Shown here: piece after piece, positions 35,629 to 44,720 of the stretch
How the letters are laid out: each line of letters begins with the position of its first letter
Numbering within the stretch: the first letter of the stretch is position 1
Assembly: GCA_027067055.1 (NCBI GenBank)
Contig: JAMOMK010000129.1
Span: forward strand, 1 to 64,000
Direction: 5' to 3'
Source: Lysobacterales bacterium
GTDB taxonomy: Bacteria > Pseudomonadota > Gammaproteobacteria > Xanthomonadales > Marinicellaceae
Length of the DNA: 64,000 nt
Notes under the pieces: generated by a model
What the model was told of the DNA's origin: nothing
Database searches by the model: none
Seen by the model: the letters and a program-made list of their open reading frames with translations, nothing else
Position numbers and translations under genes: made by a program

Positions 35629-37458
35629 ATGAAAAAATATTTTGATTTCAGCCACTTAAAAGGCGATTTATTTGGCGGTATTACTGCTGGAATTGTGGCA
35701 TTGCCTTTGGCATTAGCCTTTGGCGTTAGTTCAGGGCTTGGTCCAAGTGCTGGTTTGTACGGAGCTATTTTCGTTGGTTTTTTTGCTGCTCTTTTTGGCG
35801 GTACAAATACCCAAATATCGGGCCCTACGGCACCTATGACTGCGATAAGCATGGTTGTTATAGCAGGAATTTTGGCAGGTTTTGAAGGAGATGTTACAAA
35901 AGCATTGCCCGTAATTTTGACCGTATTCTTACTAGCTGGTGTGATGCAAATAGGATTGGGTTTTTTAGGTCTAGGTAAATACATCAAGTATATTCCTTAT
36001 CCTGTAGTCTCAGGTTTTATGACGGCAATTGGTGTGATTATTTTAGTTACCCAAATTTTACCATCTGTTGGGTATTATCCAAAAGAAGACATGGCATTTG
36101 TTGAAAAGTTTAAACCCTTTGCAGAGGAATCTTTACTTGATGGTATTTTAAAAGATGAAGCAGGTGAGGGCATAATGGTACTTGAAACATTTCAGGAAAC
36201 CATTAAGAGAGCAGGGGAAATCACACAACAACAGATTTTGCAAGAATCCCAATCATTAGCAAACACGGCATCATCGGGAGTTATTGGTTCGTTAAAAGTA
36301 ATGCCAAATGCATTGGCGAATATTAACTGGATAGAATTATCTCTTGCATTAGCTACTATATTGATTGTATTTGGCTTCAAGCGAATAACCAATAAAATCC
36401 CCAGTGAGTTAGTGGCACTATTGGTTGTGTCAGGTGTGGCTTATGGTTTTAGTATAGATTACCGTTCCATTGAACAAATCCCCAGTGGTTTGCCAGTACC
36501 TCATATGGATATTTTTACAGAATTTAGTTTGAGCAGTATAACACCTTATGTATTTACTGCATTGACCTTGGCATTATTAGGAGCTATTGACTCATTATTA
36601 ACGGCAGTTGTCGCTGATAACATGACCAAGACAAAGCACAGACCCAATAAAGAACTTATCGGTCAAGGTATTGGTAATTCAATTGGTGCTGTATTTGGAG
36701 GTATTCCAGGAGCTGGTGCAACGATACGTACTGTTGTAAATATTAATGCAGGTGGTAAGACAAGAATATCGGGCATGATTGCTGGAATATTGTTGTTAGT
36801 CATACTATTAGCCTTAGGGCCGATTGCTTCTCAAATTCCAGCCGCTGTATTGGCAGGTTTATTGGTGACAGTTGGAATCGGAGTAATGGATTATAAAGGG
36901 CTTAAAGCCATTCCTTATATGCCAAGACCAGAAGTCATAATCATGATAGTTGTATTGGTATTATCATCGGTTTGGAATTTAGTCTACGCAGTGGGTATCG
37001 GTTTAGTTTTTGCTTCACTAATGTTCATGAAAAAAATTGGTGATTTAACTGCTACACAATCTGATGTGAAGAATATTCGTGAAGAAAAATCATGGGATGA
37101 CGAAGCAGATTTCCCAGATGAGTTAGCACAATCAGTATTTATTAAACATATCAAGGGACCATTGTTTTTTGGATCAACCAGTGACTTTCAGGCACTAGCA
37201 AAACAAATTCCAGAAACAGCATCAACCGTGATTATTCGTATGGACAAAATGCCCTACATGGATCAATCAGGATTGTATGCAATGGAAGATGTAATCATAG
37301 ACTTGGTCAAGAAAGAAAAATCTGTGCTATTGGTGCATATAGAAGAGCAACCTAAATATATGATGGAAAGAATTGATATCATTCCTGACTTAATACCAAC
37401 TGAGCAAATATTTAATGATTTTAAAGAGTGCTTAGCGTGGATTAGAAGTAATAAATAA
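35629..37458 (+). CDS. SulP-family anion transporter with STAS domain (bicarbonate/sulfate type)
   Basis: The 609-residue inner-membrane protein has the SulP layout. GDLFGGITAGIVALPLALAFGVSSGLGPSAGLYGAI begins the first helices, followed by QISGPTAPMTAISMV, GAIDSLLTAVVADNMTKTKHRPNKELIGQGIGN and GGIPGAGATIRTVVNINAGG. A cytoplasmic STAS domain covers about 490-605 (MDKMPYMDQSGLYAMED). A hydrophilic insert near 150-220 separates two helix blocks. The adjacent carbonic anhydrase gene suggests bicarbonate or a linked anion as substrate, as in BicA-like systems; this is inference. Confidence 0.9.
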   Translation: MKKYFDFSHLKGDLFGGITAGIVALPLALAFGVSSGLGPSAGLYGAIFVGFFAALFGGTNTQISGPTAPMTAISMVVIAGILAGFEGDVTKALPVILTVFLLAGVMQIGLGFLGLGKYIKYIPYPVVSGFMTAIGVIILVTQILPSVGYYPKEDMAFVEKFKPFAEESLLDGILKDEAGEGIMVLETFQETIKRAGEITQQQILQESQSLANTASSGVIGSLKVMPNALANINWIELSLALATILIVFGFKRITNKIPSELVALLVVSGVAYGFSIDYRSIEQIPSGLPVPHMDIFTEFSLSSITPYVFTALTLALLGAIDSLLTAVVADNMTKTKHRPNKELIGQGIGNSIGAVFGGIPGAGATIRTVVNINAGGKTRISGMIAGILLLVILLALGPIASQIPAAVLAGLLVTVGIGVMDYKGLKAIPYMPRPEVIIMIVVLVLSSVWNLVYAVGIGLVFASLMFMKKIGDLTATQSDVKNIREEKSWDDEADFPDELAQSVFIKHIKGPLFFGSTSDFQALAKQIPETASTVIIRMDKMPYMDQSGLYAMEDVIIDLVKKEKSVLLVHIEEQPKYMMERIDIIPDLIPTEQIFNDFKECLAWIRSNK

Positions 37459-37481
37459 ATTAAATTAACAGAGAAATAAAA

Positions 37482-38093
37482 ATGAAAACACAAACTAAAG
37501 AAATTCAAGAAAACTTAACGCCCAAATGTGCTCATGATATTTTGGTAGAAGGAAATAAACGCTTTGTGCAAAATTTAAAAGCACAAAGAAATTTACAAGA
37601 GCAAGTATTTGAAACTAGTCAAGGACAGTTCCCATTTGCAGTGATTCTGAGTTGTATCGATTCACGAGCACCTGCTGAACTGGTTTTTGATCAAGGCATA
37701 GGTGATGTATTTAGCGTTAGAATTGCAGGAAACATTGTTAATGTAGATATCCTTGGTTCAATGGAATATGCTTGTAAGGTTGCTGGTTCAAAAATTGTAG
37801 TCGTGATGGGACACACCAAATGTGGTGCTGTAACAGCTGCATGTAATCATGTTGAGCTTGGTAATATCACAGCACTATTAAGTAAAATTCAACCAGTTGT
37901 AAGTGTTGTGAATACAGAACCATCAGAAATGCACGAAGATGTCATTGAAGAAGTTGCTCATTTAAATGTTGAATTGTCAATTAACCGAATTAGGCAAGAA
38001 AGCCCTATCCTTGCCGAAATGGAAGAAAAAGGAGAAATCGAAATAGTTGGAGCCATGTACGATGTTTCTACAGGGCTTGTAGAATTCATTTAA
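37482..38093 (+). CDS. Beta-class carbonic anhydrase
   Basis: This 203-residue enzyme interconverts CO2 and bicarbonate. The zinc and active-site residues are Cys58, Asp60 and Arg62 (SCIDSRAP) and His111 and Cys114 (GHTKCGAV). The length and ENLTPKCAHDILVEGNKRF start are typical of the soluble bacterial beta class. It sits 23 bp after the SulP gene and has no signal peptide, so it acts in the cytoplasm on the imported or formed bicarbonate. A terminator at 38130-38181 follows. Confidence 0.95.
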   Translation: MKTQTKEIQENLTPKCAHDILVEGNKRFVQNLKAQRNLQEQVFETSQGQFPFAVILSCIDSRAPAELVFDQGIGDVFSVRIAGNIVNVDILGSMEYACKVAGSKIVVVMGHTKCGAVTAACNHVELGNITALLSKIQPVVSVVNTEPSEMHEDVIEEVAHLNVELSINRIRQESPILAEMEEKGEIEIVGAMYDVSTGLVEFI

Positions 38094-38129
38094 TTTTAAG
38101 GTCATAAGTCTATAAACCTAGCACTCATG

Positions 38130-38181
38130 CCTCATACCTATTCTCTCACTCTTTTTATTGAGTCGGTATGAGGTTTGTTTT
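38130..38181 (+). terminator. Terminator after the carbonic anhydrase gene
   Basis: CCTCATACC (38130-38138) pairs with GGTATGAGG (38165-38173), with additional CTCA/TGAG pairing inside, followed by TTTGTTTT. The remaining gap to 38286 holds no gene. Confidence 0.72.
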
Positions 38182-38286
38182 AGTGTTCAGTAAATAAAAC
38201 TCTCATTCAGTTCATGTAAGCCTAACTAACTTTAGCGGCTTGATTTTGAATATTCAACATTGTCACATTAACTTTATTTTAATATT

Positions 38287-39873
38287 ATGAATATATTTAA
38301 AAATTTGAAAGACGATATTCCTGCAAGTATCGTAGTTTTTTTAGTTGCAGTCCCACTATGTTTGGGCATCGCATTGGCATCAGGTGCTCCTCTTTTTGCA
38401 GGACTGATTAGTGGTGTTATCGGTGGTGTGGTCGTTGGAATGCTAAGTGGTTCCGCACTGGGTGTTAGTGGCCCAGCTGCTGGTTTAGCTGTTATTGTTT
38501 TAAATGCTATCACAGACTTAGGTAGCTTCGAAGTCTTCCTAGTTGCTGTCATGTTAGCTGGTGTTATTCAAATTATTATGGGGTTTGCCAAAGCGGGTAT
38601 AATTGCCTATTTCTTTCCATCTTCGGTCATTCACGGAATGCTGGCAGGAATTGGCCTTATAATAATCCTAAAACAAATTCCTCATGCTTTTGGATATGAT
38701 AGTAACCCTGAAGGTGAGATGTCATTCCATCAAATGGATGGGACCAATACATTTGAAAGTTTATTATTGATGTTTGATAACATTAGTGTAGGGGTGGTTA
38801 TTATTTCCTTTATTTCATTGTTTATTCTGTTACTCTGGGAAACAAAATTTATAAAAAGTTATAAATTAACTAAGGTTCTTCAAGGACCATTAGTCGTAGT
38901 AATAATAGGTATAGTTCTGAACAATATATTTAAATCATTTCCTGGTTTGAGCATGCAAAAAAATCAACTAGTCACTATACCTATACCTGAAAGCCTGTCT
39001 GGGTTTTTAGAAAATTTTGCACGACCTGATTTTTCGGCTTTTCTTAGTTCTGATGTCTATATAACAGCAATAATAATTGCTGTAGTGGCAAGTTTGGAAA
39101 CATTGCTTTGTGTAGAAGCTTCTGATAAACAGGATACTTTAAAACGTGTTACACCGACAAATAGGGAATTAAAAGCTCAAGGAGTAGGAAATATTATTGC
39201 AGGTTTTGTTGGAGGCTTGCCGATTACTCAGGTAATAGTCAGAAGTTCTGCGAATCAGCAATCAGGCGGTAAAACCAAGCTTTCAACTATCTTACATGGT
39301 CTTTTTTTAATGATTAGTATTGTTGCCATACCAAGTATCTTAAATATGATTCCGCTAGGAGTGCTTGCAGCAATTTTATTGATGGTTGGTTATAAGTTAT
39401 CAAATATTGGCCTATATCAAAGATTGTTCCGTGAGGGAAGTGGACAGTTTGTTCCTTTTGTCATTACTGTTTTAGGTATTGTTTTTACTAATCTATTAAG
39501 TGGAATTGCAATGGGAATGTTTGTAGCTACTTTTATTATTTTGAGAAATAACTTTAGAATCCCTTTTAACCTTCAAAGAGAGCAACTGGAAGGAAAGGAT
39601 AATATCAGAATTGTTCTATCAGAGGATGTTACCTTTTTGAATAAGGCGACTATTCTGAAAACACTGGAGCAATTGCCAAGTGACTCCCATGTCGAAATTG
39701 ATGCAAGTCTTACAAGGTTTATTCATTTTGATGTATTTGAAATAATAGAAAATTTTATAAGCAGTGCAAAGCATAGAAACATTGCTGTAAAGACAATAAA
39801 TCTCTATGAAAATAAACAAAAATTACCGATTCAACACCTCAAGTTGGCACAACAGAAAAAGGAAAGTACATAA
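38287..39873 (+). CDS. Second SulP-family anion transporter
   Basis: This 528-residue SulP protein is only distantly similar to the one at 35629. It has DDIPASIVVFLVAVPLCLGIALASGAPLFAGLISGVIGG, VSGPAAGLAVIVL, FPSSVIHGMLAGIGLIIILKQIPHA, and SLETLLCVEASDKQDTLKRVTPTNRELKAQGVGN. The latter resembles carbonic-anhydrase-linked SulP proteins. The C-terminal region (about 430-520) has a reduced STAS-like fold (VEIDASLTRFIHFDVFEIIENF). It overlaps the DUF2490 gene by 1 bp. With the first SulP and the anhydrase it suggests dual-component inorganic carbon uptake. Confidence 0.88.
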   Translation: MNIFKNLKDDIPASIVVFLVAVPLCLGIALASGAPLFAGLISGVIGGVVVGMLSGSALGVSGPAAGLAVIVLNAITDLGSFEVFLVAVMLAGVIQIIMGFAKAGIIAYFFPSSVIHGMLAGIGLIIILKQIPHAFGYDSNPEGEMSFHQMDGTNTFESLLLMFDNISVGVVIISFISLFILLLWETKFIKSYKLTKVLQGPLVVVIIGIVLNNIFKSFPGLSMQKNQLVTIPIPESLSGFLENFARPDFSAFLSSDVYITAIIIAVVASLETLLCVEASDKQDTLKRVTPTNRELKAQGVGNIIAGFVGGLPITQVIVRSSANQQSGGKTKLSTILHGLFLMISIVAIPSILNMIPLGVLAAILLMVGYKLSNIGLYQRLFREGSGQFVPFVITVLGIVFTNLLSGIAMGMFVATFIILRNNFRIPFNLQREQLEGKDNIRIVLSEDVTFLNKATILKTLEQLPSDSHVEIDASLTRFIHFDVFEIIENFISSAKHRNIAVKTINLYENKQKLPIQHLKLAQQKKEST

Positions 39874-40553
39874 TGAAATCAAAAACAATCTATTTAATGG
39901 GTGCCTTACTATGTAGCCCTTCTATACTATCAGCAAATGATGATGTAGGTAACTGGTTAATGTACTTTGGCAGTAATAAAATTAACGATAAGTATAGTAT
40001 ACATACAGAATTTCAATTTAGGAATCATACACTGGTTCCTAATAATACTGAACAAATGTTATTTCGTACTGGACTTAATTATCATTTTGCCAAAGACAAG
40101 TTCGTAACCGCTGGTTATGCTTATATTCCTTCCTATGAATTTGGCTCTGAACAGGATGCCCCAGAAGTTGAAGAACATAGAATTTGGCAGCAGTTTATTG
40201 CAAATGAAAAATATGGCAAAGTGAAGTTAGAGCATAGATTTAGGTTGGAGCAACGCTGGGTCGATGGAGACTATAGAGACAGAGTAAGGTATCGTCTGAT
40301 GATGTTTGCCCCTCTTAACCAAAAAACAGTAATGACAGAAGGCAGTTTGTTTTTAGGTCTCTATAATGAAATATTTCTCAATACTAAAAATACCATATTC
40401 GATAGAAATAGATTGTACGGAGCTATAGGTTATCAATACAAGAAAAACATTGGTTTCCAAATGGGTATGATGAATCAACGAGTCAATGACTTTGATAAAT
40501 GGTATTTGCAATTTGGACTGGTATGGAATACGGACTTTTTATCTACCAGGTAA
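39873..40553 (+). CDS. DUF2490-family outer-membrane beta-barrel protein
   Basis: The 226-residue protein has a signal peptide (cleaved near SILSA-ND) and a beta-barrel-like pattern of alternating aromatic strands. DVGNWLMYFGSNKINDKYSIHTEFQFRNH, EEHRIWQQFIA, KLEHRFRLEQRWVDGDYRDRVRYRLMM and the C-terminal WYLQFGLVW are the blocks of the DUF2490 family. The function is not known; an outer-membrane location is likely. Translational coupling to the second SulP gene suggests it serves the same transport system. Confidence 0.8.
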   Translation: MKSKTIYLMGALLCSPSILSANDDVGNWLMYFGSNKINDKYSIHTEFQFRNHTLVPNNTEQMLFRTGLNYHFAKDKFVTAGYAYIPSYEFGSEQDAPEVEEHRIWQQFIANEKYGKVKLEHRFRLEQRWVDGDYRDRVRYRLMMFAPLNQKTVMTEGSLFLGLYNEIFLNTKNTIFDRNRLYGAIGYQYKKNIGFQMGMMNQRVNDFDKWYLQFGLVWNTDFLSTR

Positions 40554-40646
40554 AGTAAGAGGTATGGTAAATTTGTCACACGTTATTTAGGTGTAGCAGA
40601 ATTCGATGTTTGTTAGCCTTGATTTTTTTTGAAATTATTAAAAATT

Positions 40647-40672
40647 AAAACTTGACCGTTGCCAAGTTTTTT
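40647..40672 (+). terminator. Terminator after the SulP-DUF2490 unit
   Basis: AAAACTTG (40647-40654) and CAAGTTTT (40663-40670) form an 8-bp stem with an 8-base loop, continued by TT. TATAAT at 40730-40735, downstream of it, is a likely -10 for the next gene. Confidence 0.65.
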
Positions 40673-40802
40673 GTTGAGGGAGTGGTCACTATATGCGATT
40701 GCTGTCACATTTTTTAACAATTAAGCTTGTATAATTAAGAGTATTAATACTTAATTATAAGCTTAGTATAAAAATAAATAAAAGAATTAGAGGGCATTAT
40801 CG

Positions 40803-43742
40803 ATGAAAAAAATCATCTTGTTATTAATATTATGTAATGCATTATTACTTGAACAGGTAAATGCAGCTCTTAATGTCATCAATTATGATGTTGTTTATGT
40901 TCGACAGGTTCGTTTTGGTGATGATGTTAATACGACTTGGCCTGAAGTTTTCCACCCTGCTAAAATGGATGCAGGAGCAGACCTGATGCTATTACACCCT
41001 GATGGAACTGAAGAAATTTTGGTTGATTGCGATGTGTGCAGTGTAACCGATCCGTTTGTATCTTTTGATGCTCAATGGGTTTATTACAGCCTTTTTCATG
41101 ACATGACACAAATTAACACTCAACGGAAATTGCCTAAGCTCGGTGCTGATATTTTCAGAATAAACCTAACAACACGCGAAATTCAACAATTAACATTTGG
41201 CAAATTTACCCCAAACACAGGTAACGGTAACTGGGATGAAAGTAATCCTTTAGATCCAAGTTCAGAATATAACCGTTTAGGGTATGGCATTTTAAATTTA
41301 GGGCCAATGCCTTTGCCTGATAACAAGCTGGTTTTTTCTAGCAACCGCAATGGCTATGTGCCTACCAGAGGTTTTACCAATCCAAATTTACAGCTTTTTG
41401 TTATGGACATTGACGGCTCAAATATTCATGACATAGCACCTATGACTATTGGTTCTGCCTTACACCCAACTATCCTGCAAGATGGACGTATTATGTTTTC
41501 GTCTTATGAGGCACAAGGAATAAGAGACCAACGCCTGTGGGGTGTTTGGACAATTGACCCAGATGGTCGCAACTGGAATCCCTTGGTTAGTGCCATGACT
41601 TCACCCAATGCCTACCACTTTTTTACCCAAATTTCATCTGGTGAAATTGTTGTTGAACAGTATTATAATCTTAACAATAATGGTTTTGGTGCATTATACG
41701 CCCTGCCTCCGTCACCTCCTGATGCAGAGATGCCTCCTTTTGGTAGTCCTTTTCCTGCATTGAATCCACAGATTGATCAAACAGGCAACTTTGGGCCCAC
41801 AACTTTTCGTGACTCTTTTACTCCACAAGGTTATTATGCCATTACGCCCATGACTCACCCAAATGATAATGCTGCACCATTGTATGATATTGGAGGAGAT
41901 CCAAATGGTCCACGAGTTGGGAAGTTTACTCATCCATCTGGGACAACGAATAATGACTTATTGGTCGCGTGGACATCAGGTCCTGCTAACGACTTAAACC
42001 GCCCAACAACAACCCCTTATTATGACAGCGGTATTTATCTAATTGACAATAGCACGCCGGTTTGGAGTCCAAATGAGCTGATATTGTTAAAAAATGACCC
42101 AAACTATAATGAAGCTTGGCCACGAGCAGTGGTCACATGGAAGGATATACATGGCACAAAAGAGCCTGCCAAAAAAGATTGGTTGCCAAATGATGGTATG
42201 TCCCATACCGAGTTGCCCGCAGGCACAGCCTATGGCTTAATTGGATCTAGTAGTTTTTATAAAAGAGATACTTTTCCTGGTATTGGTGTGAGCAGTTTTG
42301 ATGGTCTTGATGCTTTTAATACCTCTCAAAATAACACCAGTAGCAACTGGTTTTGGCAAGGTGCCGAAGCTGGTAAATATGCAGACAGTGATATCTGGGC
42401 AGTACGCTTGGTGGCAATGGAGCCGATTATGGATAGGCGTTATGGTCCTAATAATGCCCCTTCCAATCGAGCTGGAGATTTCATTAGCCATGCTAATGAA
42501 AAATTGCGTATTATTGGGGAAATTCCATTGCGTAAGTTTGATAGCAGTGACAATCCAATATTGGACGCTGAAGGTAATCCAGACACCAGTTTTTTAGCTA
42601 AAATCCCAGCCGATACTCCTTTCACATTTCAAACCATTGATCGCAATGGCATGATATTGAATGCTTCTCAAACATGGCACCAAGTGCGTCCTGGAGAAGT
42701 ACGCACAGATTGTGGTGGCTGCCATGCTCACAGTCAAATGGGTTTGACATTTGCAGGAACTGCTGCCAGTGCTGTAGATTATCAAGTGTTAAACCTAGCA
42801 AATTCTACGCCATTAATTACGCGTGATGAAGCAGGCAATAACTCTGTAGAAGATATACAGCAGGGTATTGTCGATGTTGAGTTTTATCAAGATATTCGTC
42901 CTTTATTACAGCAAAAGTGTATTAGTTGTCACAATGGTACGCAACAGGCGGGAAACCTGATTTTGGATGATATTACTATATCCAGCAATAAACCAAATGA
43001 TTACGTAAGGTTGGCAGATGATAGTGCTGCAAATTATGGTTATCCGCCGATTATTCACAACCTGATTTGGAGGCAAAGCAATGCCAGTCGTTATATCCGT
43101 AAATTCCAAAGCCGTAGGAGTTTATTGATTTGGAAAATATTTGGGCAACGTCTAGATGGTTGGACTAATGCTGACCACCCCACTGAAACCGTACCAGGAG
43201 ATGTCACTACTTTACCAGTAGGAGCTAATTATAATAATGCAGATTTAGATTTTGTTGCCAGTACCGATCATCCAGCAGGTGGTATGGACACATTAACCAT
43301 GAAACAAAAAATGACTTTTGCTCGTTGGGTTGATTTAGGGGCACCCTTAGATATTTCTCAAACACGAGGAACCAATCTTGGCTGGTTTGTAGATGATGTT
43401 AAGCCGACAATTACAATTAGTCAGCCAAGACAAAACCTTAATTTTCAGACTATTGATAAAATTGTTGTTGGCCTTGCGGATGCTAATTCTGGAATCAATA
43501 TTTCAACTTTGTCTATAAAGGCTGACTTTATTGTTAATGGACAAGCTGCCAATACCGAACTCAGTAGCCTAACCACATTAGTAGCAGCGGGAGTTTATCA
43601 AATACAGTTAAATAATCCTCTTCCTCCTGAATCGATAGAACGACATATCATGGCTGAAATATATGATAATCAAGGCAATGTGAAACGTGTTAATTTACGC
43701 TTTTTTACTTCAGATATAATCTTTAGTAATGGATTTGAATAA
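40803..43742 (+). CDS. Exported propeller protein with two CxxCH haem motifs and NGFE tail (hydrazine synthase alpha-like)
   Basis: This 979-residue protein has a signal peptide (MKKIILLLILCNALLLEQVNAA). Residues about 25-560 look like a PD40/TolB-type propeller: VVYVRQVR, LLHPDGTEE, SFDAQWVYYSLF, LVFSSNRNGY, LFVMDIDGSNIHDIA, GRIMFSSYEAQG. Two c-type haem sites follow, Cys637-x2-Cys640-His641 (CGGCHAH) and Cys706-x2-Cys709-His710 (CISCHNG), the second inside DIRPLLQQKCISCHNG as in Planctomycetes-type cytochrome domains. The C-terminus is an Ig-like strand region ending in IIFSNGFE. This order recalls the hydrazine synthase alpha family, but anammox chemistry is not implied. It is probably a periplasmic or surface redox protein of unknown substrate. 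Confidence 0.72.
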   Translation: MKKIILLLILCNALLLEQVNAALNVINYDVVYVRQVRFGDDVNTTWPEVFHPAKMDAGADLMLLHPDGTEEILVDCDVCSVTDPFVSFDAQWVYYSLFHDMTQINTQRKLPKLGADIFRINLTTREIQQLTFGKFTPNTGNGNWDESNPLDPSSEYNRLGYGILNLGPMPLPDNKLVFSSNRNGYVPTRGFTNPNLQLFVMDIDGSNIHDIAPMTIGSALHPTILQDGRIMFSSYEAQGIRDQRLWGVWTIDPDGRNWNPLVSAMTSPNAYHFFTQISSGEIVVEQYYNLNNNGFGALYALPPSPPDAEMPPFGSPFPALNPQIDQTGNFGPTTFRDSFTPQGYYAITPMTHPNDNAAPLYDIGGDPNGPRVGKFTHPSGTTNNDLLVAWTSGPANDLNRPTTTPYYDSGIYLIDNSTPVWSPNELILLKNDPNYNEAWPRAVVTWKDIHGTKEPAKKDWLPNDGMSHTELPAGTAYGLIGSSSFYKRDTFPGIGVSSFDGLDAFNTSQNNTSSNWFWQGAEAGKYADSDIWAVRLVAMEPIMDRRYGPNNAPSNRAGDFISHANEKLRIIGEIPLRKFDSSDNPILDAEGNPDTSFLAKIPADTPFTFQTIDRNGMILNASQTWHQVRPGEVRTDCGGCHAHSQMGLTFAGTAASAVDYQVLNLANSTPLITRDEAGNNSVEDIQQGIVDVEFYQDIRPLLQQKCISCHNGTQQAGNLILDDITISSNKPNDYVRLADDSAANYGYPPIIHNLIWRQSNASRYIRKFQSRRSLLIWKIFGQRLDGWTNADHPTETVPGDVTTLPVGANYNNADLDFVASTDHPAGGMDTLTMKQKMTFARWVDLGAPLDISQTRGTNLGWFVDDVKPTITISQPRQNLNFQTIDKIVVGLADANSGINISTLSIKADFIVNGQAANTELSSLTTLVAAGVYQIQLNNPLPPESIERHIMAEIYDNQGNVKRVNLRFFTSDIIFSNGFE

Positions 43743-43865
43743 AGTCAAAAGAATTAAGGAGAAAATATATTTAATTTAAAAACAAAAAGGAAGTCAATTG
43801 AAATTCTTCTCTTAGCAATAGAAATTGTAGTGGGAATGATGGCGAGAGGAGGGTGGAATTAGCTG

Positions 43866-44720
43866 TTACTTTTGTTTTAGTCTGTTTATTTTTTCAATGA
43901 GTTTGTTTTTTAAAGATTCAGTCTTAGACTTTATGAAACTAGTCGAGTTATCCTTTATTTCTTGACCTTTTTCTGCCAAATAACGTTTAGATTTTTCTTT
44001 AAGTGTATTAGCTATTCGCTCTTCTTCTTGTTTTTGTTCTTCTTTAAGTTTTGCCTGTAACTTAGCTTCCCTTTTTACTTTTATTTCTTGGTTTAATCTT
44101 AATTGTTCACGAATTTTAGTAATTTCATCTTTGCTAATCGTTTCTTTATACAAATTTTCATTTTGCCCTAACAAATATTTAGCGATTTGATCCATCAAGG
44201 ATTCATTGATCTCAGATTCTTTTAATAGAAATGTGCGTTTTGTAGTTGTGCAGACATTTTTATAAGTGATTTTAAATTGTTTATTATCTTCAAGAATTAA
44301 CTGAAAATGAGAGGGAAATCTATCATTTAATTTAACAGTGTATTCCGTAGTAGACTTATTGTTTATTTGAGAGAGCAGTCCGTCTTTTGACAGTCGTGCT
44401 TGTAAAACTTCGGCAGAGCGTTGGTCTTTTCTTTTAATTGCAATAGGTTTTTGTAGTTTAGTATAATAGACAAGCTCAAGTTTTAACTCTTTTTCATTTT
44501 GAGAGCGACTGATTTCGTATGGACCAGAAATTAAGCAAGTTTTTGAAAGATTGAGAAAAACAAAGTTGAAATTCATCTCAAAGTTATCATTGTCTTTTTG
44601 TAAGATAGAGACAAAATGCTTAAAGTATTTGAAACAGCTTTCCCATAATTCTTTAGGCGTTTTATTTTCAATTTTATTACCTTGTTTTTTGTTGTTTTCT
44701 AATTCTTCTAAAAAATTCAT
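43866..44720 (-). CDS. Unknown protein with a C-terminal coiled coil
   Basis: ATG 44720 was chosen. It overlaps the SDR stop by 4 bp (ATGA) and gives 284 residues; the longer frame to 44771 would invade the SDR gene. The N-terminal part (about 1-190) is mixed alpha/beta with a conserved-looking WESCFKYFKHFVSIL segment. The C-terminal part (about 195-284) is a long charged helix rich in Lys and Glu (REAKLQAKLKEEQKQEEERI), a probable coiled coil. There is no signal or membrane helix, so it should be cytoplasmic. I do not recognise the family. Confidence 0.62.
   Translation of the reverse strand: MNFLEELENNKKQGNKIENKTPKELWESCFKYFKHFVSILQKDNDNFEMNFNFVFLNLSKTCLISGPYEISRSQNEKELKLELVYYTKLQKPIAIKRKDQRSAEVLQARLSKDGLLSQINNKSTTEYTVKLNDRFPSHFQLILEDNKQFKITYKNVCTTTKRTFLLKESEINESLMDQIAKYLLGQNENLYKETISKDEITKIREQLRLNQEIKVKREAKLQAKLKEEQKQEEERIANTLKEKSKRYLAEKGQEIKDNSTSFIKSKTESLKNKLIEKINRLKQK

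Noticed and set aside
40803-43742. Anammox-type hydrazine synthase
   Set aside because: Only one alpha-like protein is present, no beta/gamma subunits or hydrazine dehydrogenase are nearby, and the NGFE tail and context do not fit anammox bacteria.
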